From CAWKDG01 sp963848355 (GTDB lineage Bacteria; Actinomycetota; Acidimicrobiia; Acidimicrobiales; UBA8190): a stretch of DNA of 64,000 nucleotides. Both the position numbers and the translations under genes were made by a program. The stretch's first letter is position 1, and each line of letters opens with the position of its first letter. The DNA lies in contig CAWKDG010000012.1 of the NCBI GenBank assembly GCA_963848355.1, positions 310,001 through 374,000 on the forward strand, read 5' to 3'. This document shows, in pieces, positions 52,237 to 60,772 of this stretch. The notes under the pieces are model-generated. The model did not search any database. It was not told the origin of the DNA and saw nothing but the letters and a program-made list of their open reading frames with translations.

Positions 52237-54917
52237 CACGAGGGCGACTTCCGCACCGATCGCACTCCGTGCAGCCTGAGCTCGGAGAACGGACCGCACT
52301 CGACCGACGAGCCGGTGACGGCCACCGGCTCGCCGTCGGCCACGGCCGCCTCGGCCACGAACCCATGGAGCACGACCCGCGCAACAGAAGGGGCCGGGAA
52401 CCCGCCACGGCGATCCCACGTCAGCACGGCCGATCCGCCGGCCACCGCCCCCGTCAGTTGCAGCCTGTCGTGGCGCTCGGGCCCGTCGCCGTCTCCGGCG
52501 TCGTCGATGCACGTCCCGCCGGCGTCACCGCCGTCCGGCCAGCAGTGAAAGGACAACCGGTGCGGCGCGTGATCGAGGTCGAGGGAGCCGTCGCCGTCGC
52601 CGGCGCCGGTGCCGCGCCCGGCGCGGCCCCAGCCGGCGTGGACACGGGCATCGAGATCACCGTCGGCGTCGACGTCGCACGGGTCGCCGCGCCGGATCCA
52701 CCCGTCGTCGAGGGGCACGATCGATCCGGCTCGTACGAGGACGGGGGTACGGGTGGCGGGAGCATCGAGTCGCACGACCCCTTCGTCCGCCCCGCCGCTG
52801 GCGTCGTCCGCCCACAGACTCTGCCAGTGGCCCGGGGGTAGCTCCACCGTTCTCGTCGTCGCTCCCGGGATCGTGATGGGCGCCACCAGAAAGGCGTCGC
52901 CGAGAAGGAAGGCGTCGTCCACGTCGTCCGTCCCGGCACCGTCACCGACGCCCTCGGCGTGGTCTCGACTCGTGGGCCGACCGGCGGCGCCCGGCGGCGC
53001 CGGCCACCACAACGGTCGGACCAAGGGCGCCCCGTGGGCCGACGCCTGATGGGCGAGGGTGTACAGATAGGGCAGAAGGCGATACCGAAAGCGCAGCCAG
53101 GCCACGATGATGCGGCGCGTCGGCTCGTCGAACCGCCACGGTTCGCGCGCCGGCGCACCCAGAACCGAGTGGGTCCGGCAGTACGGCAGGAGAACACTCA
53201 TCTGCAGCCACCGTGTGTAGAGCTCGTCGTCGGGTACGCCGCTGAACCCGCCGATGTCCGGGCCCGAATAGGGCACACCCGACAGCCCCAGCCCGATCAC
53301 GGTGGCCATCTGCTGGCGCATCGACCCCCAGGTGCTGGCCACGTCGCCGGTCCAGTTCCAGGCCCATCGTTGCATACCGGCCCATCCCGAGCGCGACACG
53401 ATGAACGGTCGCCGATCCGGGCGCGCCGCTCTCAGCCCCTCGTGGCCGGCTCTGTTCATGAGCAGCCCGTACAGGTTGTGGCCCTCGGCGTGGTCGCCGC
53501 TGCGCCCGTCGAGGTCATGACGTGTCGACAACGGCAGAGAGGGGTCGCCGAGCAGCGAGATCGACGTCGGCTCATTCATGTCGTGCCAGATGCCGGCGAT
53601 ACCGGAGTCGGTGAGGTGGCGGTAGTGCCCGGCCCACCACCGCCGTGTCCCGGGGGCGGTGAAATCGGGGAATGCCACCCGTCCGGGCCACACCACACCC
53701 TCGACGGTCCGGCCCGACCCGTCGACGCAGAACCTGCCGCCCTCGAGACCCTGGCGGTAGACGTCGTAGCCGCCGTCCACCTTCACCCCGGGGTCGACGA
53801 TCGTCACCAGACGTACCCCCGATGCCGACAACTCGGCGGCCAGAGCCACCGGGTCGGAGAAACGGGTCCGATCGAACGTGAACACCCGGTAGCCGTCCAT
53901 GTAGTCGATGTCCAGGTGCACGGCGCTGAGGGGTGCGCCGAGGGACCGGTAACCGCCGACGACGTCGCGCACGTCAGCCTCGGTCCGGTATCCCCACCGG
54001 CTCTGGTGGTAACCGAGCGCCCACCGCGGGGGCAGTGCCGGGCGCCCGGTGAGCTGGGTGTAGCGGTCGAGAAGGTGGGGGACATCCCCGACCATGACGT
54101 AGTGGCGCAGGACTCCGCCGGCGAACCCGACCGACGCCGTACCGCCATCAGCGTGCGCGCCACCGGGCCCGGCAGGCTCGCCGAAGCAGAAGACCCCCCG
54201 GGTGGAGTTCTCGTAGAACGTGAGCGTGTCCCCGTCGTCGTGGGTGGCGACGACCACGGGGATCCCCAGATACAGAGGTCCCTGACCCGAGCTCCACGAA
54301 CCGCCGGCATCGGTGTTCCACAGCACGTAGCGCCCACCGCGCAGGTCCACCCCGCCCGACTGCTCACCGAGCCCGCTGAAGCGCTCGCCCGGTCGCATGC
54401 TGTGGCGCAGCTCCCAACCGTCCCCTCGCCGGACCGGTGGCGCCTCGGACCGCAGCAAGGTCCCGTCGGTGCGCAGTATCCGCACTGATCCTTCGCCATC
54501 GACGGTGACCACGAGCTCGGCGCTGCGCAGGACCAGTCCGCCGTCGGGTCGACCGCCTGTCTCCACCTCGGGCGTGGGCCAGGGTGCCTCCTCGTCCACG
54601 GCGTAGGGGACGGGCAACGGTCCAGGGCCCCACGACAGGCGCACGACGTCGGCGGCGAGGAAGCGGACGTCGAGCTCCGCGTGCTCGAACTCGAGGTGGC
54701 CGCCGGTGGCGTCGGGTACCGCCCGGCCCACGCGTCCCGGCATCGACCCGACGACCGACGTGCGCCGGACCAGAGCGCCGCGCCAGGCCACGACCTGACG
54801 TCGGGCCGAGTTGGCCACCACCAGCCCCATGGTGGGGAGTCCCAGTTCGGTGACGGTACGCGCGACCAACCGTCCCCGGGCCAGGGCCCGGCGGGACGAG
54901 AGACGCACGTCGGCCAT
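52236..54917 (-). CDS. glycoside hydrolase family 31 (alpha-glucosidase/xylosidase)
   Basis: An 893-residue enzyme. The catalytic nucleophile is the aspartate in GIWHDMNEPTSI; other marks are LSAVHLDIDYMDGYRVFTFD and SGVPYSGPDIGGFSGVPDDE, which are characteristic of GH31. It hydrolyses alpha-linked glucosides (or xylosides). No signal peptide is seen at ATG 54917; the reading continues to 55319 upstream, but that part is antisense of the next gene. It is coupled to the GNAT gene downstream. Confidence 0.9.
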   Translation of the reverse strand: MADVRLSSRRALARGRLVARTVTELGLPTMGLVVANSARRQVVAWRGALVRRTSVVGSMPGRVGRAVPDATGGHLEFEHAELDVRFLAADVVRLSWGPGPLPVPYAVDEEAPWPTPEVETGGRPDGGLVLRSAELVVTVDGEGSVRILRTDGTLLRSEAPPVRRGDGWELRHSMRPGERFSGLGEQSGGVDLRGGRYVLWNTDAGGSWSSGQGPLYLGIPVVVATHDDGDTLTFYENSTRGVFCFGEPAGPGGAHADGGTASVGFAGGVLRHYVMVGDVPHLLDRYTQLTGRPALPPRWALGYHQSRWGYRTEADVRDVVGGYRSLGAPLSAVHLDIDYMDGYRVFTFDRTRFSDPVALAAELSASGVRLVTIVDPGVKVDGGYDVYRQGLEGGRFCVDGSGRTVEGVVWPGRVAFPDFTAPGTRRWWAGHYRHLTDSGIAGIWHDMNEPTSISLLGDPSLPLSTRHDLDGRSGDHAEGHNLYGLLMNRAGHEGLRAARPDRRPFIVSRSGWAGMQRWAWNWTGDVASTWGSMRQQMATVIGLGLSGVPYSGPDIGGFSGVPDDELYTRWLQMSVLLPYCRTHSVLGAPAREPWRFDEPTRRIIVAWLRFRYRLLPYLYTLAHQASAHGAPLVRPLWWPAPPGAAGRPTSRDHAEGVGDGAGTDDVDDAFLLGDAFLVAPITIPGATTRTVELPPGHWQSLWADDASGGADEGVVRLDAPATRTPVLVRAGSIVPLDDGWIRRGDPCDVDADGDLDARVHAGWGRAGRGTGAGDGDGSLDLDHAPHRLSFHCWPDGGDAGGTCIDDAGDGDGPERHDRLQLTGAVAGGSAVLTWDRRGGFPAPSVARVVLHGFVAEAAVADGEPVAVTGSSVECGPFSELRLHGVRSVRKSPS

Positions 54918-54930
54918 GGTGCCGAGGCTA

Positions 54931-54966
54931 GGTGGCCGTGACCCGCCGGGTGGCCGTGACCCGCCG
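54931..54966. repeat. 18-base direct repeat, two copies
   Basis: GGTGGCCGTGACCCGCC at 54931 recurs at 54949, then a short remnant follows. It lies in the 100-base gap between the divergent GH31 and nitronate monooxygenase-like genes and may be a duplicated regulator site or slippage product. Confidence 0.5.
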
Positions 54967-55017
54967 GTGGCGCCCACGGCCCCGTCCCCGCTAGACCTGG
55001 CCGGCAGGGAGGCACGA

Positions 55018-55992
55018 ATGCGCACACGACTCACACAGATGCTGGAGATCGAACACCCCGTCATGCTGGCCGGCATGGGCGGCGTGTCGTACCACGGTCT
55101 CGTCGCCGCCGTCTCCGAAGCCGGCGGCTTCGGGTGCCTGGGCGCGTCCACCATGTCGACGGCCGGCATGGTCGAGGAGATGCGCAGGGTCCGCGAGCTC
55201 ACGGCCAAGCCCTTCGGTGTCGACCTGCTCACGGCCATGCCCGGAGACATGGCGGGCCAGGTGGAGAAGATCATCGAAGGCGGCGCCTCGGTCTTCGTCG
55301 CCGGGCTCGGGGTCCCCACCGAGGTGGTGGAGCTCTGTCACCGACATGGACTCCTGGTGATCAACATGTGCGGCCGGGTCGACCACGCTCGGCGGGCCGT
55401 CGATGCCGGTTGCGACATCGTCGTGGCCCAGGGCACCGAAGCGGGCGGGCACACCGGGCTGATCGCCACGATGCCGCTCGTCCCCCAGATCGTCGATGCC
55501 GTCGGTGAGCGGGTCCCGGTGGTGGCCGCCGGCGGCATCACCGACGGACGCGGCCTGGCCGCGGCCCTCGCCCTGGGAGCCGACGGGGTGTGGGTCGGGA
55601 CCCGCTTCATCGCCACGCCCGAGGCCCGCGCCGTGCTCGGGTACAAGGACGCCCTCGTGGCCACGGCCGAGGACGGCACCACCATCAGTCGGGCCTATTC
55701 GGGCAAGACGATGCGCGTCGTGCGCAACGCCTATACGGCGTATTACGACGAGCACCCCGACGAGCTCGAACGTTTCCCGGCCCAGCTCGGACGCTCCATC
55801 AACGAGAAGGCCTTCCATCTCGGTGGCGACGACACCACCGTCGAAGTGGATCCCACCCGCGAGTGCTACCCCGCCGGCCAGGGGGTGGGCGCCATCCACG
55901 AGCTGATACCGGCGGCGGACCTCGTCCGCCGCTTCGTCGCCGAGGCGGGCGACGCGCTGGCCCAGGCCGCGGCCGTGACCGCGGGAACCTGA
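55018..55992 (+). CDS. nitronate monooxygenase/2-nitropropane dioxygenase family protein
   Basis: A 324-residue FMN TIM-barrel enzyme. EIEHPVMLAGMGGVSYHGLV opens the family, AQGTEAGGHTG carries the catalytic histidine, and PVVAAGGITDGRGLAAALAL plus ALGADGVWVGTRFIAT the FMN phosphate site. It may oxidise nitronates or act as an enoyl reductase of the same fold. ATG 55018 is the start. Confidence 0.9.
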   Translation: MRTRLTQMLEIEHPVMLAGMGGVSYHGLVAAVSEAGGFGCLGASTMSTAGMVEEMRRVRELTAKPFGVDLLTAMPGDMAGQVEKIIEGGASVFVAGLGVPTEVVELCHRHGLLVINMCGRVDHARRAVDAGCDIVVAQGTEAGGHTGLIATMPLVPQIVDAVGERVPVVAAGGITDGRGLAAALALGADGVWVGTRFIATPEARAVLGYKDALVATAEDGTTISRAYSGKTMRVVRNAYTAYYDEHPDELERFPAQLGRSINEKAFHLGGDDTTVEVDPTRECYPAGQGVGAIHELIPAADLVRRFVAEAGDALAQAAAVTAGT

Positions 55993-56169
55993 ACTCAGAT
56001 CCCCGAGAACTCAGGGGGTGCTGCACTAGCCTCTGAGCCCGTCGCCATGCATCTCCCTTCGTTCACCTCTCGGCCGGGCCGGGACCGGGTCGACCGGTCC
56101 GCCGCCCGTCGCGTTGCCGGTGTGTCGTGGTGCGGCGGCGGGTCTGATCGGAATCGGAAGGCCGTCGAG

Positions 56170-57111
56170 ATGGTGCCGGGCAAGATCCTCCTCGAGGACC
56201 GCCGCATGCGCTACGCCGTGTCCGACAACGAAGAGGCCTTCGGACCCGAGGGTCCCGGCAGCCCGCCGCTGTGGGCCGTGAACCTCCACGGCTACTTCGC
56301 CGGGGGCGGCATGTACTGGCGCGAGAGCATCCATCTGGCCGAAACGTTCGGCTGGCGCGTCATCAATCCCAACCTGCCGGGATTCGCCGGGAGCGACCCC
56401 CTGCCGTGGGAACGGGTGTCGATCCGGGGGCTCACCAACGAGATCGTCCAACTCCTCGACCATCTCGGCGTCGAGCACGCCGTCCTCCTCGGTCACTCCA
56501 TGGGCGGCGCCGTGGCCGTGCAATTCGCCGACCTCCACCCCGACCGCACACTGGGGATCGTCTACCGCGACGGGGCCGCCACCCCCGAGTGGAAACAACG
56601 ACACGGGTTGCTCGTGTCACTGCTCTCGCCCGTCGTTCCCGACGTCGCCGGCGTGGCCGACCTGATGTTGGCGGTCCTTCTCGACACTCCGGGCTTCCTG
56701 ATCGGGCGAAGGCTGCCATCGACTCTTCGTGGTCTGTGGCCCGACGCCAGTCGCAACCTGCGCACCATGGGGCGCTCCCTCCCGGTCGGCTCCATGATCA
56801 TGACCATCGACCTGCGCGACGAGGTGCGTCACGTCGTCGACGAGGCGGTCCCGATCCTGCCCATCTGGGGCTGTTTCGACCGGATCGTGAACGCGGCCAC
56901 CGCCCATGAGTTCTCCGCCCTCGTCCACCGGGATGTGGTGTGGGTTCCCGGGGGGCACTCGTGGATGCTCCCGCGCCCGCAGGCCCAGACCGACATCCTC
57001 CGCTACCTGGGACAGGGCCGGAACTTCATGGAAGAGGTCGCCCGACGGCGCCGGAAACTGGCCGGCACCGATGAAGTGAGTCAACCCGCGGTGCTGTCGG
57101 CCACGCGCTGA
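56170..57111 (+). CDS. alpha/beta-hydrolase
   Basis: About 313 residues. The nucleophile elbow is LLGHSMGGAVAVQFADLH; the acid is in WGCFDRIVNAATAHEFSAL and the histidine in VPGGHSWML. NPNLPGFAGSDPLPWE is the typical region after strand 3. ATG 56170 has GGAAGG upstream; an in-frame ATG at 56047 would add 41 unconserved residues. Ester or epoxide substrate unknown. A hairpin follows. Confidence 0.85.
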   Translation: MVPGKILLEDRRMRYAVSDNEEAFGPEGPGSPPLWAVNLHGYFAGGGMYWRESIHLAETFGWRVINPNLPGFAGSDPLPWERVSIRGLTNEIVQLLDHLGVEHAVLLGHSMGGAVAVQFADLHPDRTLGIVYRDGAATPEWKQRHGLLVSLLSPVVPDVAGVADLMLAVLLDTPGFLIGRRLPSTLRGLWPDASRNLRTMGRSLPVGSMIMTIDLRDEVRHVVDEAVPILPIWGCFDRIVNAATAHEFSALVHRDVVWVPGGHSWMLPRPQAQTDILRYLGQGRNFMEEVARRRRKLAGTDEVSQPAVLSATR

Positions 57112-57148
57112 CCCCCACGTCCCCGGGTGCCCGTCCTGCGAGGCTGGA

Positions 57149-57167
57149 CCACCGGCGCTGCCGGTGG
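57149..57167. terminator. perfect hairpin downstream of the hydrolase
   Basis: CCACCGGC (57149-57156) pairs with GCCGGTGG (57160-57167) over GCT. It lies 38 bases after the hydrolase stop and 80 before the next gene, so it may terminate the hydrolase transcript. No U tract follows. Confidence 0.55.
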
Positions 57168-57246
57168 TGGGCGCACGATGGCCTCCTCTAAGCTCGCAAG
57201 GCAAAGCGATGGCAAGCGACGGCAGAGTCGCGAGAAGGAGCCGGAC

Positions 57247-58500
57247 ATGCGCTGGGAGATCGAGGACACGCCCGAGCGGACGGCGTTCCGGTCCGAGTTT
57301 CGCGCTTGGCTCCGTGACGCCGTGCCGGCCCCGTGGATGGACCTGGTCGACGCCGGCGACGACGCCGCCCTCGAGCGGCTGAGGGCCGACAGCGGATTCA
57401 ACCCGTTCGTGTGGCAGGGAACGATCGGACGCAGTCCGTACGCCGCGCCGCTGTGGCCCAAGGAGTACGGCGGGCTGTCGGGCGAGACGTGGATGCAGCA
57501 GGTGATCCGGTCCGAGCTCGTTCGTTACCGCCTCCCCACCGTGTCGATCAATCTCCTGGGCGTGGGGCTGGCCGGTCCCACCCTCATCGAGCACGGCACC
57601 GAGGCGCAGAAAGAGCGCTACCTCCGCAAGATCCTCTCGGCCGAGGAGATCTGGTGCCAGTTGTTCTCCGAGCCCGGTTCGGGTTCGGACCTGGCGTCGC
57701 TCTCGACACGCGCCGTGCGCGACGGCGACGAGTGGGTGGTGAACGGTCAGAAGGTGTGGACGACCATCGCCCAATTCGCCGCCTTCGGGATGTTGCTCGC
57801 CCGTAGCGATCCGGACGTTCCCAAACACGAAGGACTGTCCTACTTCATCCTCGACATGAAGTCACCGGGCGTGGACATCCGGCCCCTGCGGCAGATGACG
57901 GGGTCGTCGGAGTTCAACGAGGTCTTCCTGACCGACGTCCGCATCCCCGACGCCAACCGGGTGGGCGATGTGGGCGACGGCTGGCGCTGTGCCCGTACCA
58001 CATTGATGAACGAGCGCGTGGCACTCGCCGGAGTCTCACTCGACCCCGTCTCGTTCACGGGTGGGATCCGCCGCGACGCGTGGCAGTCCTATCTCGATCA
58101 GGTCCCTGACCGGACCGACCGGCGCGTGCGCCAGAGGTTGGCCCAGTTCTACATCGAGTCGGAGGTGAAGGAGATCACCGCCTTCCGGGCCAACTCGGCC
58201 CGCATGCGGGGACAGCAGCCCGGACCCGAGGGTGCGGTCAACAAGGTGTTCAACGCCGAGTACAACCAGCGGCGCTCGAGCTTCGCCGTCGATGTCAACG
58301 GCATGGCCGGGATCGCCTGGGTACCCGACGACGGGCAGGCCCAGGCGCGGGCCACGACATTTCTGCGGGCCCGTGCCAACACCATCGAAGGAGGGACCTC
58401 GGAGGTGTTGCGCAACCAGATGGCCGAGCGGATCCTCGGCCTTCCCCGCGACCCCGAGGCGGACAAGGGAGTGGCCTGGGCGCAGGTCGCCCGCAATTGA
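57247..58500 (+). CDS. acyl-CoA dehydrogenase
   Basis: A 417-residue ACAD. CQLFSEPGSGSDLASLSTRA, EWVVNGQKVWTTIAQFAAFG and GSSEFNEVFLTDVRIPDANR are typical, with end TIEGGTSEVLRNQMAERILG. It closely resembles the gene at 44033. ATG 57247 has AAGGAG nine bases upstream; the frame is open further up but without similarity. The thioesterase gene overlaps its stop (TTGA). Confidence 0.92.
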   Translation: MRWEIEDTPERTAFRSEFRAWLRDAVPAPWMDLVDAGDDAALERLRADSGFNPFVWQGTIGRSPYAAPLWPKEYGGLSGETWMQQVIRSELVRYRLPTVSINLLGVGLAGPTLIEHGTEAQKERYLRKILSAEEIWCQLFSEPGSGSDLASLSTRAVRDGDEWVVNGQKVWTTIAQFAAFGMLLARSDPDVPKHEGLSYFILDMKSPGVDIRPLRQMTGSSEFNEVFLTDVRIPDANRVGDVGDGWRCARTTLMNERVALAGVSLDPVSFTGGIRRDAWQSYLDQVPDRTDRRVRQRLAQFYIESEVKEITAFRANSARMRGQQPGPEGAVNKVFNAEYNQRRSSFAVDVNGMAGIAWVPDDGQAQARATTFLRARANTIEGGTSEVLRNQMAERILGLPRDPEADKGVAWAQVARN

Positions 58501-59177
58501 CCTCCGTCGACGACGCCCTCCACGGCGACGGCACCGACGGTCCCGGGCTGCCGGTGTCGGCGGCCCGGCTGGAAGCTGCCGCCGCCATGCGCCGACTGGG
58601 TCACGCCGTCGTCGGCCACGACATCGACGACGAGGTGTTCGACCAGATGAGGACCACCGTGGAAGGGCTGCTGGCCCGGGTGGAGGCGGCGCCCGTGCGT
58701 CAGCGCCCGGCGCTGAACATGGGTCGCGACCTCTTCGTCGTGCCGCCGCCCCAGGGCGGCGCCCGCGGCAGTCACTTCACCGATTGCATCGTGACCGGCG
58801 CCGCCAACCCCATGGGCGTCGCCGCCCAGGTCCTGCGCGACGGCGACGACGCCGTCCTGTGCAGCACCCTGGGGGACGCCTTCGAGGGTGCCCCGGGCCG
58901 GGCGCACGGTGGCGTGGTGGCCGCCCTGTTCGACGAGGTCATGGGTTTCGTCCTGTCGATCACCTGCACCCCGGCCTTCACCGGCCGGCTCACCGTGACC
59001 TACCGGGCACCGGTACCGATCGGTGTCCCCTTGGAATTCCGCGCCCGTCTGACGGGACGAGAGGGTCGGAAGTTGCTGATGGCCGGCGAGGGGCGCCACG
59101 GTGACACCGTGCTGGCCGAGGCCGAGGCTCTGTTCGTGGCCGTCGATCCCGAGCGGTTCGCCGCCGGCCAGCGATGA
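58497..59177 (+). CDS. PaaI-like hotdog thioesterase
   Basis: A 226-residue protein whose C-terminal hotdog domain carries GAPGRAHGGVVAALFDEVMG, the thioesterase helix, and TGRLTVTYRAPVPIGVPLEF. The first 100 residues are extra to the single-domain family. TTG 58497 overlaps the dehydrogenase stop, so the two are coupled; together they could release a product acid from CoA. The convergent GH1 gene follows 10 bases on. Confidence 0.82.
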   Translation: MTSVDDALHGDGTDGPGLPVSAARLEAAAAMRRLGHAVVGHDIDDEVFDQMRTTVEGLLARVEAAPVRQRPALNMGRDLFVVPPPQGGARGSHFTDCIVTGAANPMGVAAQVLRDGDDAVLCSTLGDAFEGAPGRAHGGVVAALFDEVMGFVLSITCTPAFTGRLTVTYRAPVPIGVPLEFRARLTGREGRKLLMAGEGRHGDTVLAEAEALFVAVDPERFAAGQR

Positions 59178-59186
59178 GCGAGCCGT

Positions 59187-60710
59187 TCAGGCGTCGACCA
59201 CGGTCACGGAGCGGTCACCCGACCGCAGACCCTCGATGATGGTCCGGAACGTTCCGGCGGCGTCGGCACCCATGGCGTCGGTGTCGAGGACGCGCGGGCC
59301 CCGCTCGCGATCGACGCCATAGATCCCGAAGCGCGGCTGATAACTGCCCCACTCGTAGTTGTCGGCCAGTGTCCAGTGGTAGTAGGCGCCGAGAGGCACC
59401 CCGAGGTCGATGGCATCGATCATCGAGGCCAGGCACTCGCGCAGATACCGGACGCGGTCCCAACCGTCGAGGCGCGCATAGGACCGGCCTCGGCGAACAC
59501 GGTTGCACAGGCCGTTCTCGACCATCCAGAGACCGAGGCCTTCGGTGGCGTTGGCCCGGCAGTAACAAGTCAGACCCGATGGGTCGACGATGTCGTCCCA
59601 CAGCTCGCGCCCCTGTGTCCACGAGCGTCCCCCGGCGGTTCGGGCTCCGGGGAGGCGTATGTGATGGGAGGCCACGGGGTCGTAGTAGTCGATGCCGATG
59701 ACATCGAGCGTGAGCGTGTGCGGACTGGTCCACACGGCATCGAGGGTGGTGCGGAAGCCCTCGGCGGGATCCGTCGACACCCGTCGCCCCACCCGGCGCA
59801 GGATTCGCTCCAGAGGATCCGGTGCCGGAAGTGACGCGTACCACGACGCGCGCCTCTCGCCGATGTACGTCCCGATGTCGTCGGCCGTGACCCCGGCGCG
59901 GCGTGCCAGCAAGAGGTCGATGAGCATCCGGTCGATCTCGTAGACGCTGATCGACGTGTTGTTGGTGGTGACGGTGGCCTCCGGCTGGAGACGGTGGAGC
60001 ACGCCGTAGGCGAGCACGTGCGCGGCCAGCAGGTTGTCGAAGGCCCGGGTCATGTCGGCAATGGCCAGGACGCGCCCGGGCGGGAACACCCCGAGAAAGT
60101 ACGCGTCCATTCCCACCACATTGATCTCGTTGATGGTGACCCAATTCCGACAGCGCGAGGCCAGGCGACCGGCGACGAGTTCCACCCAGGCTGCGAACCG
60201 TCCCGGCGCTTCACCTGACAACCAGAAGTCTTCGCCCAACCACGCCGGGTGCGTGAAGTGGTGCAACGTGACGAGCGGTTCGAGCCGTCGCTCGTGGCAC
60301 GCGTCGAGGATGGCCGCGTACCGGTCCAGGGCACCGTCGTCCACGACGCCCGGTGACGGCTCGACCCTCGCCCACTCGACACCCAGTCGGAAGGCGTCAC
60401 AACCCAAGGCCGCCACCCGATCGAGGAGGTCCTCGTGGCGATTCCAGAAGTCGAGGGCGATGCCCGACGGCTCGACCCGTCCGGCACGTTCCCACCGGAC
60501 CCAGTTGTTCATCGGCTCGCCGGGACCGTTGAACCCGCCCTCGATCTGGAAGCCGGCCGTGGCCACACCGAAGCGGAAACCGTCGGGCAGGAGACCCCCG
60601 CCGCTGCCGCCGACTGACCCGGTGGCCCCTCGGTCCGCCGCGCACACAGGTTCAGCATGGCATGCCCCCCGAGGCCTGCCTACCCTGGGCCAAGCGTTCC
60701 GGTCGGTCAT
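59187..60710 (-). CDS. glycoside hydrolase family 1 (beta-glucosidase-like), atypical motifs
   Basis: About 507 residues. FRFGVATAGFQIEGGFNGPG opens the family; acid/base glutamate in WVTINEINVVG and nucleophile glutamate in LWMVENGLCN. The usual TxNEP and (I/V)TENG motifs are altered to TINEI and MVENG, so substrate or activity may differ. ATG 60710 is the nearest ATG; GTG 60647 is an alternative and neither has a clear ribosome-binding site. Divergent from the thiolase-like gene. Confidence 0.85.
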   Translation of the reverse strand: MTDRNAWPRVGRPRGACHAEPVCAADRGATGSVGGSGGGLLPDGFRFGVATAGFQIEGGFNGPGEPMNNWVRWERAGRVEPSGIALDFWNRHEDLLDRVAALGCDAFRLGVEWARVEPSPGVVDDGALDRYAAILDACHERRLEPLVTLHHFTHPAWLGEDFWLSGEAPGRFAAWVELVAGRLASRCRNWVTINEINVVGMDAYFLGVFPPGRVLAIADMTRAFDNLLAAHVLAYGVLHRLQPEATVTTNNTSISVYEIDRMLIDLLLARRAGVTADDIGTYIGERRASWYASLPAPDPLERILRRVGRRVSTDPAEGFRTTLDAVWTSPHTLTLDVIGIDYYDPVASHHIRLPGARTAGGRSWTQGRELWDDIVDPSGLTCYCRANATEGLGLWMVENGLCNRVRRGRSYARLDGWDRVRYLRECLASMIDAIDLGVPLGAYYHWTLADNYEWGSYQPRFGIYGVDRERGPRVLDTDAMGADAAGTFRTIIEGLRSGDRSVTVVDA

Positions 60711-60772
60711 CGCACCGACCATCGAACAGACGCCACCATCGAACCGCGCCACGGTCGAGGAAGGAGAGCCCC

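Noticed and set aside
52236..55319. 1027-residue version of the GH31 gene
   Set aside because: The first 134 residues are antisense to the nitronate monooxygenase-like gene and lack similarity; start moved to 54917.
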